A program made the translations under genes and the position numbers. Shown piece by piece: positions 4,463 to 6,518 of a stretch of 6,518 nt of DNA (its first letter is position 1; each line of letters begins with the position of its first letter). The notes under the pieces were generated by a model. The model was not told the origin of the DNA, made no database searches, and was given only the letters and a program-made list of their open reading frames with translations. The stretch is from Candidatus Altarchaeales archaeon A3 (GTDB lineage: Archaea > Altiarchaeota > Altiarchaeia > Altiarchaeales > Altiarchaeaceae), in assembly GCA_002083985.1 (NCBI GenBank), contig MTER01000182.1, positions 1 through 6,518 on the forward strand, in the 5' to 3' direction.

Positions 4463-4747
4463 ATGAGGACATTTATTGTTAGATTACAGGGGGAAAGCGA
4501 GCAATACGAAATTTCACAGGAACTTCTTGATAAAATGAATGTGCATGATAATAAAATTGCAGAGTATGTTAAGGATGCAAATGTATTGCAGGACAAAATA
4601 AGAGGGGAAATAGAGAAAATGCAGGCGATTGCCAAAAAAGGAAATGTGGTTAATTTTAAAAAGAGCGATTATGTGGTTCCTTTAAAAGATATTACTATTG
4701 ATGAAGCAGCAGAAATTTTTGAAGGCGAAGGTATTATTAAGGGATAG
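4463..4747 (+). CDS. pspAA: PspA-associated protein PspAA
   Basis: This 94-residue soluble protein resembles the PspAA family found beside pspA in archaea and actinobacteria. The similarity is in the start MRTFIVRLQGESEQYEI (family pattern: a short strand, then R-x-x-G-E-x-Q-Y-x-[VI]), a central helix (IAEYVKDANVLQDKIRGEIEKM) and the closing segment DYVVPLKDITIDEAAEIFEGEGIIKG, which corresponds to the family's S-D-x-V-x-P...E-x-x-x-[LI]-x-G-E-G-[LI]-I-x-G ending. The biochemical role is not established. Association with PspA is inferred from conserved gene neighbourhood. It lies 86 bp after pspA in the same direction. The spacer is A/T-rich with a TATA-like block about 25 bp before the ATG, so it could be transcribed separately as well as with pspA. 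There is no ribosome binding site. The identification rests on remembered family features. Confidence 0.78.
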   Translation: MRTFIVRLQGESEQYEISQELLDKMNVHDNKIAEYVKDANVLQDKIRGEIEKMQAIAKKGNVVNFKKSDYVVPLKDITIDEAAEIFEGEGIIKG

Positions 4748-4837
4748 AGAAAATCACTTGTGATTGTGTGGCATTTGAAGTTTGAATGCGGAGAAAGAGC
4801 AAACATCAAAAATTTAGATTATATCAAAAATAGTACT

Positions 4838-4968
4838 CTCTCAAAATTTCAGGGTATTTTAAAAACTTCAAGTTTTTAAAAGATACGAGCAACAGCGAGT
4901 GTAAAATATAAAAATTTAGTATTTTTCAAATAGAACCATATAATTTAATTACCCTGTTTTATTGAGAG
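4838..4968. repeat. Imperfect 19-bp inverted repeat pair upstream of proS
   Basis: CTCTCAAAATTTCAGGGTA (4838-4856) and TACCCTGTTTTATTGAGAG (4950-4968) are inverted repeats matching at 15 of 19 positions, enclosing 93 bp. The right arm also shares 16 exact bases (TTTTATTGAGAGGATA, 4957-4972) in inverted orientation with R1 at 3193-3208. The enclosed segment includes the palindrome at 4857-4881, an ACGAGCAACAGCGAGTG stretch and a TATA-like CATATAATTTAA near 4937. The layout resembles a second, larger non-autonomous element inserted between pspAA and proS, or a large regulatory stem. No clear target-site duplication is visible. Confidence 0.45.
4857..4881. repeat. Perfect palindrome after pspAA
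   Basis: TTTTAAAAACTT (4857-4868) and AAGTTTTTAAAA (4870-4881) are perfect 12-base arms around one C, forming a hairpin with an 11-bp stem and a three-base loop. It lies about 110 bp after the pspAA stop, inside the 19-bp inverted repeat pair. A transcription-end role or a protein-binding palindrome are both possible. A weaker cognate (AAAAACCTGAAGTTTTT) occurs near 203-220. Confidence 0.5.
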
Positions 4969-4998
4969 GATACCAAAAATTTAAAATAAGTTTGAAAA

Positions 4999-6357
4999 AT
5001 GGAAATAGACGATGAAATTTTAACCGAATTTTATGACAACAGGTATGCGATTCAGGGAATGCTTATCTACCGAAAATCAGCGTTAATTGTTGTCCGGGAG
5101 ATGCAGAAAATTTTAGAGGAAAATTTAGAAAAAGCAGGACACGAACCTGTATTGTTTCCTGTTTTAATTCCCGAGGACATTTTAAAGAAGGAATCGGAAC
5201 ACATTAAGGGCTTTGAAACAGAGGTCTTTTGGGTTACTGAAGCAGGAAAAAATAAACTTGACAAAAAACTTGCCCTGCGACCAACCTCGGAAACACCTGT
5301 TTATACGATGTTTTCATTGTGGATACGAAGCCATAAGGATTTGCCTATGAAGGTTCATCAGAGTTGTGCTGTATACAGGTATGAAACAAAGCAGACGAGA
5401 CCGTTAATAAGAGGAAGGGAATTTTTGTGGAATGAGGGGCATTCTGCCTTTAAAAATCCGGAGGATGCAGAAAATAATGTAGCAGAAATCAGAAAAATTT
5501 ATAGTGACTTGCTCAATATGTTATGTATTCCATACAGAATTCACCGCAGGCCCGAATGGGATAAATTTCCCGGCGCATCTTATACGCTTGCTTATGACAC
5601 AATCATTGACGGTAAAATTTTGCAGATTGCTACAATTCACAACCTGAGTAAGAAATTTTCAGAGGCATTTGATATAAACTATGAAGATGAAGAAGGCAAG
5701 CATAAATTTGTCCATTTGACATGTTATGGTCCAAGTTTTGGGCGGCTGCTGGCATCTCTTCTTAACATCCATAAAGATGATGCGGGACTTAAATTTCCGA
5801 CAAATTTTGCACCGACGCAAATAGTAGTTGTCCCGATATTAACAAAAGGAGACAAAGAAGAAGTCCTTAATTATTGCAGAAAGATAAAGGAAAAATTAGA
5901 TAAATTCAGGATTGTATTGGATGAAAGCGATAAAACACCGGGAGATAAATTTTACTACTGGGAAAAGAGAGGGGCGATGCTGCGAATTGAGGCAGGTCCG
6001 AGAGACATAAAAAATAATGTGGTTGTAGTAGTCAGGAGAGACACGAAAAAAAAGGAAATAATAAAAAGCGACGAATTAAATTCGGAAAAAATTCTGGAAA
6101 TTTTTAAGGATATTGATAAAAATTTAATAGAAACAGCAGTTAAGAAATTTAATGCTCGTTTATTTAACGCAAACAGCGTAGATGAGGTAAAAAATTTAGC
6201 AGGAAAAGGAATTATAACGATTGGACTATGTGAGAAAGAAGAATGTAGAAATGAAATTGAAAATTATGTGAGCGTACTTGGAGTAGAGGAAAAGGGAAAA
6301 AAGTGTATCATGTGCGGCAAAGAAGGAAGGATTACTTATGTAGGGAAAACATACTAA
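4999..6357 (+). CDS. proS: Prolyl-tRNA synthetase, archaeal/eukaryotic type
   Basis: This 452-residue class IIa synthetase charges tRNA-Pro with proline. The catalytic domain spans about residues 15-270: motif 1 around HEPVLFPVLIPEDIL (48-62), the TSE loop in LRPTSETP (93-100), motif 2 RYETKQTRPLIRGREF (127-142), RPEWDKFPGASYTLAYDT (184-201), QIATIHNLSKKF (209-220) and motif 3 CYGPSFGRLLASL (242-254). The anticodon-binding domain follows (about 271-375), then the C-terminal zinc domain of the archaeal/eukaryotic type with C411, C416, C436, C439 and the terminal Tyr. There is no bacterial editing insertion. The ATG at 4999 is forced by an in-frame TGA at 4993-4995 and gives an N-terminus only about eight residues shorter than Methanocaldococcus ProRS as I recall it. 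Oddities: the usual Y-L-P-x-G segment near residue 24 reads YRKSA, and motif 3 seems one residue longer than in most archaeal relatives. There is no ribosome binding site. Confidence 0.96.
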   Translation: MEIDDEILTEFYDNRYAIQGMLIYRKSALIVVREMQKILEENLEKAGHEPVLFPVLIPEDILKKESEHIKGFETEVFWVTEAGKNKLDKKLALRPTSETPVYTMFSLWIRSHKDLPMKVHQSCAVYRYETKQTRPLIRGREFLWNEGHSAFKNPEDAENNVAEIRKIYSDLLNMLCIPYRIHRRPEWDKFPGASYTLAYDTIIDGKILQIATIHNLSKKFSEAFDINYEDEEGKHKFVHLTCYGPSFGRLLASLLNIHKDDAGLKFPTNFAPTQIVVVPILTKGDKEEVLNYCRKIKEKLDKFRIVLDESDKTPGDKFYYWEKRGAMLRIEAGPRDIKNNVVVVVRRDTKKKEIIKSDELNSEKILEIFKDIDKNLIETAVKKFNARLFNANSVDEVKNLAGKGIITIGLCEKEECRNEIENYVSVLGVEEKGKKCIMCGKEGRITYVGKTY

Positions 6358-6436
6358 AACATGCGAAAATAAAATACAGAAATAACTATTCAGCAACCCC
6401 AAAAAATTATAGATAAAATTTTAATTTTTATACTCA

Positions 6437-6517
6437 TTTTTCAAACGATTTTGAAATATCCGAACGAAGTGATGTGAAGTTTGAAAAATCCACGAACGAG
6501 AGTGAGCAGACTTCGTT
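6437..6517. repeat. Interlocked inverted repeats after proS
   Basis: TTTTTCAAAC (6437-6446) pairs perfectly with GTTTGAAAAA (6479-6488), and AACGAAGT (6463-6470) pairs with ACTTCGTT (6510-6517). The two stems overlap in an alternating order, so they are mutually exclusive as simple hairpins or would form a pseudoknot-like fold. The stretch also carries CGAACGAAGTGATGTGAAG and CACGAACGAGAGTGAGCAG, imperfect CGAACGA-G-GTGA repeats. It probably continues beyond the window. No gene is visible in 6358-6518. Confidence 0.5.
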
Positions 6518-6518
6518 A

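Noticed and set aside
5511..5522. CTTGCTCAATAT inside proS, identical to part of the 82-bp element end
   Set aside because: It encodes residues LLNM in a conserved-length region of ProRS with no disturbance of the protein, so the 12-base match is best explained by chance.

Overview
The window is archaeal and AT-rich. The evidence is a stand-alone Kae1 (KEOPS catalytic subunit), an archaeal/eukaryotic-type prolyl-tRNA synthetase, a class II tRNA-Leu with no encoded CCA, and a PspA/PspAA gene pair. None of the protein genes has a recognisable Shine-Dalgarno sequence, which suggests leaderless or SD-independent initiation. The small, scattered genes and the tRNA fragment would fit a DPANN- or Altiarchaeota-like genome, but I cannot place the organism more precisely from this sequence.

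Layout. Positions 1-508 hold no confident gene. They contain a solitary repeat end (93-108), two hairpins and a complete 82-bp MITE-like repeat (421-502). The minus strand then carries a YgjP-like zinc metallopeptidase (509-1009), a complete tRNA-Leu(CAG) (1049-1131), a 5' half of a second leucine tRNA with anticodon CAA (about 1455-1418), and a HAD-family phosphatase (1472-2131). Across a 54-bp divergent spacer the plus strand carries kae1 (2186-3166), pspA (3669-4376), pspAA (4463-4747) and proS (4999-6357). The window ends in an inverted-repeat-rich intergenic stretch.

Functional themes are tRNA biology (tRNA-Leu, tRNA fragment, Kae1, ProRS) and membrane-stress maintenance (PspA with its small partner PspAA). 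The genes are not one operon. Spacers are long and each has its own AT-rich promoter-like sequence.

The two most unusual signals are outside the proteins. First, the tRNA-Leu(CAA) 5' half has an intact acceptor 5' strand and D-arm, then leaves tRNA sequence just after the anticodon into a 12-nt tail and a T6 run. This is the layout of a split-tRNA 5' half gene, and no matching 3' half lies in the window. Second, an 82-bp element with imperfect 22-bp terminal inverted repeats is present twice in opposite orientation (80/82 identical). One copy is flanked by 8-bp direct repeats. The other sits exactly between two copies of the whole kae1-pspA spacer (205 and 214 bp), each containing a small open frame.
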